From Anaerolineaceae bacterium UBA6073 (GTDB taxonomy: Bacteria; Chloroflexota; Anaerolineae; Anaerolineales; Anaerolineaceae), in contig DIXT01000030.1 of NCBI GenBank assembly GCA_002436085.1, positions 62,001 to 126,000 on the forward strand: 64,000 nucleotides of DNA. The letters are read 5' to 3'. Position numbers and translations under genes: made by a program. The number at the start of each line of letters is the position of its first letter. Position 1 is the stretch's first letter. Below, piece by piece: positions 26,606-34,522 of the stretch. The notes under the pieces are model-generated. The model searched no databases, was not told the DNA's origin, and saw nothing but the letters and a program-made list of their open reading frames with translations.

Positions 26606-27280
26606 TTACCCGGAAAGATGCAGCCCCGCTGGATTTACTGGTGGAGCTGCATTGCGCATAGCCATATTATCGTGATGAGTTAGGACACACGCATAAATGG
26701 CAGGAAGACCTGAACCCGAGCGGGTTTGATTGAGCGGGATGTCTTCAACGACACTGCTGCGCCGGACGCAGGTAAGGTCTACCGGCCAGTCTTCAGGCTG
26801 ATTGCGGTCGGCGAGCGTCTTGGCGGTGCTGCCGGCGGTGTTCTCCAGCGTCTGGATAATATCCAGACCGGTTTTCTCCCAGTTGCCCGGTATAGCGTTT
26901 ATCGTGTCAACCATCCCACCGATGTTTGCCAGGGTTTCGTCATCCAGCCCGATTTTCAGCCCGTCCTCCACTACGCGCAGGAGTTCATCCACGCGCGCCA
27001 GCGTTTCCTCATCGAAACCCGCCTTCAGCCCATTGGCAAAAGTCTCATTGAGCTCTTCGATGGTTCCACGGGTTTCGGGTCAAATTTGTATACCTGTTGC
27101 GAGCGTGTCGTTGCTGTCATCCACGCGGTCCAATGTATTTTGGTCGAGGCCGCTGGTGGTGGTGACTTGGATGCCGCTGACGACGTCTTTGGCCTGGTCC
27201 AGAATATCTGAGATGTCTCCGATGCAGCCAGTGGAAAACAGGATAACCGGGGTTAACCAAAACGCCAGTAGTTTTTTCAT
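26606..27280 (-). pseudogene. Lipoprotein gene interrupted by an in-frame TGA (27080-27082)
   Basis: Start ATG 27280 gives a signal peptide with lipobox FSTGC, then a polar helical protein with repeated LDxxTLxxVD units (GLDQNTLDRVDD, GFDEETLARVDELL, GLDDETLANIGG). The frame stops at TGA after 66 codons but continues open and in the same style for 157 more codons to the final stop at 26606. Unlike the rhodanese, the TGA is not at a redox motif and no SECIS-like hairpin follows. A single base change (GGA or CGA to TGA), natural or from assembly, is the simplest reading. Function unknown. It is convergent with bfr, the two stop codons lying only 2 bp apart. Confidence 0.6.
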
Positions 27281-27458
27281 ATTTCTTCCACTTGATGAAG
27301 AACGCGACCAAATGCAGGATTATCAGACAGTAAGGATAGGTCGATGCTGACCGCAGCTTTTGCTTAGTTTGGATGCTTATAATATAGCGTTATTTTTCTG
27401 AAATAAAAAGATATCTCCGGTCAGATCTCCGGTCAGATTATTACCTGGGCATGCACCC

Positions 27459-27467
27459 TGATATAAT
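27459..27467 (+). promoter_or_regulatory. Extended -10 promoter element
   Basis: TGATATAAT, the same perfect extended -10 as before the CDGSH gene, about 85 bp before the propeller lipoprotein gene. Confidence 0.55.
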
Positions 27468-27552
27468 GAAAACGTACAAAGCTTTGGAATCTCCTTAAAT
27501 TTGGGGCATACCTAGCCTACCATGTCCACACTATTGCTTAGCAAAGGAGACA

Positions 27553-28785
27553 ATGATGCGAAGCCGCCTTCTCTTGTTCGTCCTTCTGACCGCCGCCTGT
27601 CTGTTTGTTCTGCAGGCCTGCACCCCCGCTTCTACTCCTACTCCTGAACTGCCTCCGACCGAGGAACCGACTCTGCCGCCAGTTCCCCCGACTGAGGAAG
27701 TGCCGCCGACCGAGGTACCGACCCTGGAGCCCACGCCCATCCCCGTGCCGACTGAAGTCCCGGTTCCCCCTAATGGGCAGATTGTATTTCGCTATGAGGC
27801 TAACCTCTGGCGCTATCTGGTTGATTCCGGAGTTCTGGAACAGCTCACTTTCGACGGCGTACCGGGGGACTACGGCAACATTTACGATAACGCCGAAATC
27901 TCACCGGATGGGGCAGTGTTAGCCTATACCAAAGGGGAGAGCAGCTTCATGACCGACTTCACCAGCGGCTCACTCATGGATATGACTGCCTACGGCAAAT
28001 TCATCAAGTGGAATGGCATCGACCGCCAGTTTTTCACAGCGCTGGGCGACATGACCTGCCCGCCTGTCGAAAACCTGGAAGACCAGGCCTTGCTGAACTT
28101 TGACGTCATGCGCTACGACCAGTCCAATCTGAGCAGCGTGACCAATCTCGGCAATATCGGCGGAGGCCTGAAGTTTGTCAGTACCATTTCCAATGACGGG
28201 CAGTGGCTGGTGGCTAACAGCTGCGGCTGCTATTCTGAGTGCGGCAGTGAATCCGTCTGGCATCTGCCTACCCTCAGCCAGATTAGCTCACCACTCAGCT
28301 TCCCGATTGGCGGGATCGATTTCTCACCGGACAGCGCCCAGCTGGTGCTCGGGCAGTGGCAGATGTTCGGCTATCAGGAAAGCGCGCTCTATACAGCAAG
28401 CAGCGACCTGAGCAGCCTCACCTCGATTTACAACCGCAGCGAGACTGCGCCTATCCGGCAGGAATGGTCTCCGGATGGGACTATGATCGCTTTCACCCTG
28501 GTCGAGATTGATCCGCTGGAAATGAGCGCTACCGAGCGCATGGTGATCCTCATCAGCCCGAATGGAAACGAGCAGCTGCTGGTGGAAAGCGGCGGCGCGG
28601 AATTCCTGGCCTGGTCGCCGGACAGCAGCAAGATCCTTTACACCCAGGAAGTGGGCGGCGTGCGCAATGTGTTCGTCTACGACAGGGTAGCCGAAACGAA
28701 AACCCTGCTTCCCTTCACCATCGACACGTATTCAGACGGCGCGGTGGACTGGGGCAGACTTTCCGCGGGGGACCTGGGACTTTAG
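27553..28785 (+). CDS. Beta-propeller (TolB/WD40-like) lipoprotein
   Basis: 410 residues, ribosome site AAAGGAGA. Lipoprotein signal with lipobox LQAC at about residue 24, then a long Pro/Thr/Glu linker (about 27-73) typical of Anaerolineae surface lipoproteins. The rest shows TolB-type propeller blades: AEISPDGAVLAYTK, GGIDFSPDSAQLVLGQ, QEWSPDGTMIAFTL, LAWSPDSSKILYT. Likely a surface-exposed binding or scaffold protein; ligand unknown. Confidence 0.82.
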   Translation: MMRSRLLLFVLLTAACLFVLQACTPASTPTPELPPTEEPTLPPVPPTEEVPPTEVPTLEPTPIPVPTEVPVPPNGQIVFRYEANLWRYLVDSGVLEQLTFDGVPGDYGNIYDNAEISPDGAVLAYTKGESSFMTDFTSGSLMDMTAYGKFIKWNGIDRQFFTALGDMTCPPVENLEDQALLNFDVMRYDQSNLSSVTNLGNIGGGLKFVSTISNDGQWLVANSCGCYSECGSESVWHLPTLSQISSPLSFPIGGIDFSPDSAQLVLGQWQMFGYQESALYTASSDLSSLTSIYNRSETAPIRQEWSPDGTMIAFTLVEIDPLEMSATERMVILISPNGNEQLLVESGGAEFLAWSPDSSKILYTQEVGGVRNVFVYDRVAETKTLLPFTIDTYSDGAVDWGRLSAGDLGL

Positions 28786-28867
28786 ACCCGGCTGGCTTTT
28801 AGCAGGCACGCGCGTTGGGGTTCTCCGGCGCCTGTGCTGTCTTGCCTGAAGCTGGAGAAGAAAACGT

Positions 28868-29722
28868 ATGAATCCTCCGGAATTGGAAATCTATGTGCCT
28901 GATACAGCGCAAACTGTGTCAGGCACGTCGGCTGAACGGGTTCTGGCTTCAATCACGCATCTGGGCATTGCCGCGCACCCGGATGACCTGGAAATCATGG
29001 CGATTGACGGCATCCTCAAGGGTTTCTCCGGAGGCGGGAATATGTTCGGCGGCGTTATGCTCACCGACGGTAGAGGCGCGCCGCGCGCGGGAAAGTTTTC
29101 CAATCTTAGCGATGCAGAGCTGGCAGCATTGCGCAAAGAAGAGCAAAAAGAAGCCGCGCGGATTGGCAGCTACGGCGCATTGGTCTTCATGAATTTAACC
29201 AGTCGGGACCTGCGCCAGGATAGCTCAGTTGTTGAAAGCCTCGCGCGCGTGCTGCAGGCGGCGCGCCCCCGCTGGGTATATACCCACAGCCTGCTCGACG
29301 CGCACCCCACACACAGCGCGGCTGCCTGGCGCGTCATCCAGGCGCTGCGCAGCTTGCCCGCGGATATGCTCCCGGAGCAGGTATACGGCTGCGAGGTTTG
29401 GCGCGGGCTGGAATGGCTGCCGACGCGCTGGCGGGTGGCTTTTGACTGCTCAGACCACCTGGAACTGCAAAAGGAGCTACTCGAAGTCTTCAAAACCCAG
29501 ATCGAAAGCGGCAAACGCTACGACCGCGCGATCCTGGGCAGGCGGGCTGCTAACGCTACCATGAATGAACCAAATGCTGTAGATAAGGCTCGAGCATTAA
29601 CGTACGCCATGGATTTAACCCCCTTAGTTCGCGATAAGACACTTTCTCCACGCGCATATTTGCTGGAGATTCTGAGGGATTTCGAACAGGAAGCGCTCTC
29701 AACGCTGCCGGATGATGCCTGA
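28868..29722 (+). CDS. PIG-L/LmbE family deacetylase
   Basis: 284 residues. The zinc site AHPDDLE follows ITHLGI near residue 35, and the second metal/catalytic segment is THSLLDAHPTHSAA. Family members remove acetyl groups from N-acetylglucosamine conjugates (for example bacillithiol, mycothiol or lipid precursors). Cytoplasmic; substrate unknown. Separate from its neighbours. Confidence 0.9.
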   Translation: MNPPELEIYVPDTAQTVSGTSAERVLASITHLGIAAHPDDLEIMAIDGILKGFSGGGNMFGGVMLTDGRGAPRAGKFSNLSDAELAALRKEEQKEAARIGSYGALVFMNLTSRDLRQDSSVVESLARVLQAARPRWVYTHSLLDAHPTHSAAAWRVIQALRSLPADMLPEQVYGCEVWRGLEWLPTRWRVAFDCSDHLELQKELLEVFKTQIESGKRYDRAILGRRAANATMNEPNAVDKARALTYAMDLTPLVRDKTLSPRAYLLEILRDFEQEALSTLPDDA

Positions 29723-29802
29723 AGTGCGCGGGGGCGCCTTGAAACAGCGCTGGCTGTAGCGAAACTCAGCTTACGCGCTTTGCCAGCTGGCGAGCCAGTA
29801 TT

Positions 29803-30675
29803 CTATTGGAAGAGTTGATAGAAAAAGGGTGGAACGGTGAAAGCCCCGAGTTTGTACCCATAAACCAGGATCAGGCTTACAGCAACAATCAGAAGGCCAA
29901 ACGCGATAACCGCATAATCCCACCAGTGGTACTTGAGTTCGAACAGCCAGGTGCGTTTGCGCTGGCCGAAACCGCGCAAATCCATGGCGTTGGCAATATC
30001 CTCGCTGGAGAGGATGGCATTCATGGTTACCGGAATAATGAGCGGCGCGATCCGGCCGATTTTCCGGACGATGCCGCCTTTCACATCGTCCAGTTCAAAG
30101 GCGCGGGCGCGCTGGGCATCCAGGGTGATTGAGAAACTGCGTGCCAGACTGGGAATGAAACGGATGGCAAGTTCTATGGTGTAAGCCAGTTTGTCCGGCA
30201 AGCCCAGCTTACTGAAGGTGGCTCCGTAGGAACGCGAGTCCATGGTGTAGGGAATCAGGATAAAAAACATGGAGATCCCGCCGATGCGCATCAGCTGGCA
30301 GAGGGCAAACCATATCCGGTCCACAGTAAGGCCGGGCTTCAACAGCTTGCCAAACAGGCGCAGGCCCTCCGGCCAGACCAATTGCCCGCCTTCTGGCACC
30401 ACGCCGCCCGCTCCACCGCCGGTGATGATGGTGTTGACGACGATCATGGTAAAGAGCATGATTAACACCAGCGTCCAACCGCGGCGCGTTTCTTTCCAGC
30501 TGGTTCTTCCCAGGCTGTACCAGATTACGGCGATGAGAAACAGAACCGCCAGCATAGAACTGTTCCAGGTCGATGTGGCGGCCACCAGAAAGGCGAAGGA
30601 AAAAATCCAGCGCGCCCGGGGATCGATCTGATCCATCGGGCTGCCGCGGTATTTATAGTGCCAGCTTACCAGCAT
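29803..30675 (-). CDS. ecfT: ECF transporter T component
   Basis: 290 residues, six to seven helices. Opening YKYRGSPMDQIDPRARW matches the EcfT/CbiQ start, and the coupling-helix motif is ARAFELDDVKGG with a second Ala-Arg box ANAMDLRGFGQ. It joins the S component to the ATPases. The ATG at 30675 is the earliest possible start (stop codon three codons upstream) but has no ribosome site, and an intrinsic terminator ends about 9 nt before it. Confidence 0.9.
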   Translation of the reverse strand: MLVSWHYKYRGSPMDQIDPRARWIFSFAFLVAATSTWNSSMLAVLFLIAVIWYSLGRTSWKETRRGWTLVLIMLFTMIVVNTIITGGGAGGVVPEGGQLVWPEGLRLFGKLLKPGLTVDRIWFALCQLMRIGGISMFFILIPYTMDSRSYGATFSKLGLPDKLAYTIELAIRFIPSLARSFSITLDAQRARAFELDDVKGGIVRKIGRIAPLIIPVTMNAILSSEDIANAMDLRGFGQRKRTWLFELKYHWWDYAVIAFGLLIVAVSLILVYGYKLGAFTVPPFFYQLFQ

Positions 30676-30683
30676 GGTGAGTC

Positions 30684-30717
30684 AAAAAAGGGGGCAGGCA
30701 GCTGCGGCTGCCTGCCC
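30684..30717 (-). terminator. Intrinsic terminator/attenuator between ECF S and T genes
   Basis: On the minus strand an 11-bp perfect stem GGGCAGGCAGC / GCTGCCTGCCC with CGCA loop, then CC and six T. It lies inside the operon and would lower or control ecfT expression. Confidence 0.8.
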
Positions 30718-30728
30718 TGGAAATCGAA

Positions 30729-31283
30729 TTAACTGCGTCCGCTGCGCTGGGTAACGGCAGCGTAAGCAATCATCAGAAGCGGAACCAGCACCAGTCCATT
30801 GACCACATCCGGGATGAAGGCGGGCAGGAAGTTGGCGAAGATAACGGTATTCATATCCGCGCCGGAAACCCACATTTCGGATAGGGCTGCGACGCCCATG
30901 CCAACCGCGGAGCCAAGCACCACAAACAACTCAGCAAGCAGGATGGATTTGCCTGCTTTATAGTCCTGGATAAGGGGATAGATCAAGCCCGGAACCAAAC
31001 CGAGCAGGCCGTTGCCGAGATCCCACCAGAACCAGAAGCCGTAACCGGAGAGCAGGTCCGCCAGGATATTGCCGACAAAACCGGCAATGAAACCCACAAT
31101 CGGGCCAAACGCGATGCCAAAGAACATCGGGATAACGACCGCGGGTCTGAAGGAGACGTTGCCAGCGCCGGGCAGCTGGATCATATTGGTAGCGTATGCC
31201 AGAACGGCATATAAGGCCGCGCCGATGGCGGCATATACAACTTGCTTCGTACCGAATTTCCACAAAGACTTCTTTTCCTGCAT
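30729..31283 (-). CDS. ECF transporter substrate-binding (S) component
   Basis: 184 residues, five to six helices, ribosome site AAGGAGG. The helix 1 region AAIGAALYAVLAYATN carries the conserved Ala-rich face that docks on EcfT. VSFRPAVVIPMFFGIAFGP and GFIAGFVGNILADLLSG match the ECF S fold. Substrate is not evident; the linked SAM hydrolase suggests adenosine, methionine or a related compound, which is inference. Confidence 0.87.
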   Translation of the reverse strand: MQEKKSLWKFGTKQVVYAAIGAALYAVLAYATNMIQLPGAGNVSFRPAVVIPMFFGIAFGPIVGFIAGFVGNILADLLSGYGFWFWWDLGNGLLGLVPGLIYPLIQDYKAGKSILLAELFVVLGSAVGMGVAALSEMWVSGADMNTVIFANFLPAFIPDVVNGLVLVPLLMIAYAAVTQRSGRS

Positions 31284-31328
31284 ACAAAACCTCCTTAAAT
31301 TTAGATGATCGAATTAGACACAACCATT

Positions 31329-32951
31329 TTACCCGATATAGCGCGCCAGTGCTTCCGCGCGCTGGAATTTCCCTGTCTGCGGGAACATGCGGAAGTTCAG
31401 TTCCAGCAGGCTGGTTGGCAGCAGCCGCCATTTGAGCAGCTGCTCTGTATCCTTTAGGACGTCCTGCGGCGTGCCGTCAGCGACAATCCGGCCGTCAAAG
31501 AGCACGATGATGCGATTGGCGTAGGTCAAGGCCAGGTCCAAATCGTGTGTGATGAAGATGATGGAATCAAAGCCGGGCATTTGCAGGATGGTATCCATAA
31601 AGGATTGGTAATTCCAGTAATCCTGCCCGGCAGTAGGTTCGTCCATCATCAGAATGCGCGAGCGCATGGAAAGCACGGAGGCGATGCTCACGCGCTTTTG
31701 CTGCCCGAATGACAGCGCCAGCGGCGGGGTGCCCAGTTCTTCCTCGAGATGCACGGATTGAATCGCCCAACGCACGTTCTCCTGGATGGTTTCCTTATCA
31801 AAGCCCAGGTTTTTTGGCCCAAAGGCCAGCTCATCCTGCACCGTCGGGGCAAATAGCATCTGCGTCGGGCTTTGGAAGACATAACCCACCGTCCGCGCGG
31901 CTTTTGCCACGGTTGTGGATTTTGACTCAACGCCTTCCAGCAGCACGCTGCCGCGCGTGGGCTTGAGCAAACCCAGCGCGTGTTTGACAAGCGTGGTTTT
32001 ACCGGAACCGTTGTGCCCAAGAATGGCAATCACTTCTCCGGCGTGCACGTTCAGATTTACCCCGTGCAGCACTTCGGGCAGGTCTTCGTGGTAGCGAAAT
32101 CCCACTTCTTTGAATTCAATCAGAGGTTTGGAATAGTCCAGCGGGGGCACCGCCGGCACAAATTCAGTTTCGGGCGCATCTTTTGCCCTGGCCAGGACAT
32201 CTGCAGCGGGCAGCTTAATCTTGTGATAGTCCACCACCTGGCTGAGTCCTGCGGGTTCGCCTTGATAAGTAATCTCACCGTCTTCCATGTAGACCACGCG
32301 CTCGGGATGAATGGCAAGCACGTCTTCCAAGCGGTGTTCCACAATCATGACCGCCAGGCCTTCGTCCGCCAGCTGCCGGAATGCCAGCAGCGCTTCATGC
32401 GCGGAAGCCGGGTCCAGGCTGGCAAGCGGTTCATCCAGCAGCAGGATTTTAGGCTGCATCGCTAGCACGCCAGCCAGCGCTACTTTTTGCTTTTCGCCTC
32501 CGGAAGTCCCAAAGGTTTCTTTATCACGCAGGTGCAAAATGTTCAACCGTTTTAGCGCTTCTTCGCCGCGTCGGATCATTTCTGAGCGTTCCATACCCAA
32601 AGATTCCAGCCCGAAGCAAACTTCATTGAGCACGTATGTGCCGAGGATTTGTCTTTCGGGGTCCTGCAGCAGGGTCCCGACGTTCTGCGAGATATCCGCG
32701 AGGGTATTTCCGCGCACGCTCTCGCCGTAAAGCAGGATATCGCCCGTCATTTCGCCATGGTAGGCTTCGGGGATGAGGCCGTTAATACAGCGCATCAGGG
32801 TGGTCTTGCCGCAGCCGCTGGAACCCGCCAGCAGCAGCACTTCCCCGGAGTGCAGCTCCAGGTTGAGGTTCTTAATCGCAGGGGTACCGCGGGAGTTGTA
32901 GCGGAAAGAAAGGTCCCGGATTACGAGGGGCAGAACTTGCGGTTCAGTCAT
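31329..32951 (-). CDS. ECF transporter ATPase, two ABC domains fused
   Basis: 540 residues with two complete ABC units. First: Walker A GSSGCGKTT near 43-51, signature GTSGGEKQKVALAG, Walker B ILLLDEPLASLD. Second: Walker A GHNGSGKTT near 300, signature LSFGQQKRVSIAS, Walker B ILMMDEPTAGQD. This replaces the separate EcfA and EcfA' pair. Its ATG overlaps the SAM hydrolase stop by 8 bp, so the two are translationally coupled. Confidence 0.94.
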   Translation of the reverse strand: MTEPQVLPLVIRDLSFRYNSRGTPAIKNLNLELHSGEVLLLAGSSGCGKTTLMRCINGLIPEAYHGEMTGDILLYGESVRGNTLADISQNVGTLLQDPERQILGTYVLNEVCFGLESLGMERSEMIRRGEEALKRLNILHLRDKETFGTSGGEKQKVALAGVLAMQPKILLLDEPLASLDPASAHEALLAFRQLADEGLAVMIVEHRLEDVLAIHPERVVYMEDGEITYQGEPAGLSQVVDYHKIKLPAADVLARAKDAPETEFVPAVPPLDYSKPLIEFKEVGFRYHEDLPEVLHGVNLNVHAGEVIAILGHNGSGKTTLVKHALGLLKPTRGSVLLEGVESKSTTVAKAARTVGYVFQSPTQMLFAPTVQDELAFGPKNLGFDKETIQENVRWAIQSVHLEEELGTPPLALSFGQQKRVSIASVLSMRSRILMMDEPTAGQDYWNYQSFMDTILQMPGFDSIIFITHDLDLALTYANRIIVLFDGRIVADGTPQDVLKDTEQLLKWRLLPTSLLELNFRMFPQTGKFQRAEALARYIG

Positions 32952-33735
32952 TCAGGCTGACCTCAACGATATCATCAACCTGCGCGGAAAGGGCGTTTTT
33001 CGCGCTGCCGTTAACAACTGCGATTTCGATGTAACCCTCGCTGTCCTCCAAGGCCACCAAGTCGCCAGCTTGTTTGTGACCGTAAGAGGGCACAAGCCCG
33101 GCGATGGTCCTGCCGCGAATGGTGAAAGTTACACGTTCGCGATCTTTGACCTGTCTTGCCGGCAGGTCAGTGGTGAGGTTGCCGAACACATCCGCCAGCA
33201 GAATATGCGCACGAAAGCCGTTTTCCGTTTGCTCTGCTTTGGGCAGGGGTTTACGGACAATATCCGTCACAGGCGTACCCAGTTCGGATAAGACGACACC
33301 GCTGGCGAGGTGCGCGCCGCAAGGAGCAAAAATATCGCGTCCGTGGAAGGTGTGGCTCACGTTGGGCAGCCAGAAGCGGGCTTGGTCGAGGCAAACGACC
33401 TGAACGGATTCCCCGGCTGCCTCGGCGTCTTCCAGCATAGCGGTCAGCAAACCGTTATCCGGGGCGATGAAGAACTGGTTTCCGAAGCGCGCGCCGATTG
33501 GCCGGCGCTGCGTGCCGACGCCGGGGTCAACCACGGCAATATGCACCGAGCCTGGCGGGAATAACGGCGCCGCGCGCCACAGCGCGACCGCGCCCTGACG
33601 CACATCCTGGGGGGGAATGTCGTGGGTGATATCTGCGATCTGCGCGCCGGGCGCGATGCCCCAGATAACCCCTTTCAGTGTGCCGACAAAGCCGTTAAGG
33701 TTGCCAAAATCTGTTGTGAGGGAGATAACTGTCAT
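32944..33735 (-). CDS. SAM hydroxide adenosyltransferase (DUF62, SAM hydrolase)
   Basis: 263 residues. The family motifs are ISLTTDFG, DITHDIPPQDV, VDPGVGTQRRPIG (Asp and Arg of the catalytic triad), APDNGLL and FHGRDIFAP (His). These enzymes split S-adenosylmethionine with water into adenosine and methionine. It opens the ECF operon on the minus strand, suggesting that SAM turnover and uptake of a related vitamin, purine or amino acid are linked. Confidence 0.9.
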   Translation of the reverse strand: MTVISLTTDFGNLNGFVGTLKGVIWGIAPGAQIADITHDIPPQDVRQGAVALWRAAPLFPPGSVHIAVVDPGVGTQRRPIGARFGNQFFIAPDNGLLTAMLEDAEAAGESVQVVCLDQARFWLPNVSHTFHGRDIFAPCGAHLASGVVLSELGTPVTDIVRKPLPKAEQTENGFRAHILLADVFGNLTTDLPARQVKDRERVTFTIRGRTIAGLVPSYGHKQAGDLVALEDSEGYIEIAVVNGSAKNALSAQVDDIVEVSLND

Positions 33736-33887
33736 GCGCTAAGGTTAACATTCAGGCAGGAAAACGTCAAGAAACTTGGACACAAGCGGAAGCTGAAAAC
33801 CCTGATAAAACTGAAGCCAGCCTACAACAACAAATCATGGATGTTCAGGAAAGCCCGCCGGAAATTGTGTTAAAATCAGGTTAATTC

Positions 33888-33915
33888 TTGACAAACAAAT
33901 GATTCGTACTAAAAT
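33888..33915 (+). promoter_or_regulatory. Sigma70-type promoter of the marR-mal operon
   Basis: TTGACA (33888-33893), 16-bp spacer, TAAAAT (33910-33915). The related strings TACTAAAAT and TTTACTAAAT around the -10 may be operator half-sites for the MarR protein. Confidence 0.7.
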
Positions 33916-33960
33916 AGTTGATATGTTTACTAAATGCAATCGCGCATAGTCTTCAGGGAA

Positions 33961-34455
33961 ATGGCACTGGAACGCATGGTTTTTTACGAATCTTTGAAAG
34001 CGATTTTCCTTCACATCGACAACCACGAGAAGGCTTTCCTGAGCCGTTATAACCTGTCGATTCCGCGCTTTTACGCACTGCTGCACATCCATAACCATCC
34101 CGGGATTAGTTATATGGACCTGACCGACCTGATGCTCTGCACTAAATCCAACACAACCCGTGTTGTGCAAGGCATGCAGAAGGACGGGCTGGTGCTGCGC
34201 AAGATGGACCCCGCAGATCGGCGCAGCTTCCAGCTGTCGCTGAGCCAATCAGGCAACGCGCTTTTCCAGAAAGTCTATCCCGAATACGTTGCGCTCGTAG
34301 ACAGCTTGATGTCGCTCTTCAGTGATGAGGAGTTGGAACGTTACGCCCTTGCGAGCAATCACATCGAAAACACCCTGGCTCCAGATAACCTGGCGAGCCG
34401 GAAATCTGCGCTGCGCGTTGAGAACCCGCAGCCTGTTTCATCGCTAATCAACTGA
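33961..34455 (+). CDS. MarR family transcriptional regulator
   Basis: 164 residues from ATG 33961 (CAGGGAA upstream; an ATG nine codons earlier is also possible). Winged-helix core: IPRFYALLHIHNHPG, then recognition helix LCTKSNTTRVVQGMQKDGLV, and wing RKMDPADRRSFQLSLSQSG. MarR proteins repress operons and release DNA on ligand binding. It is 67 bp upstream of the sugar-binding protein gene, downstream of a strong promoter, so it probably regulates the transporter operon and itself. Confidence 0.88.
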   Translation: MALERMVFYESLKAIFLHIDNHEKAFLSRYNLSIPRFYALLHIHNHPGISYMDLTDLMLCTKSNTTRVVQGMQKDGLVLRKMDPADRRSFQLSLSQSGNALFQKVYPEYVALVDSLMSLFSDEELERYALASNHIENTLAPDNLASRKSALRVENPQPVSSLIN

Positions 34456-34522
34456 GGTCAGGATGTCTATTCAAAAAAGGCAAACACAGCCAAATCATTC
34501 AACTGTTTCAAAGGAGAAACCA

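Noticed and set aside
26606..27280. Second in-frame TGA read as selenocysteine
   Set aside because: No redox motif at the site and no stem-loop with a suitable loop within the usual distance after the TGA; a point mutation or error explains it better.
33934..33960. Earlier start of the MarR gene
   Set aside because: It would begin very close to the -10 box; the ATG at 33961 has a better ribosome site, although the earlier one cannot be excluded.
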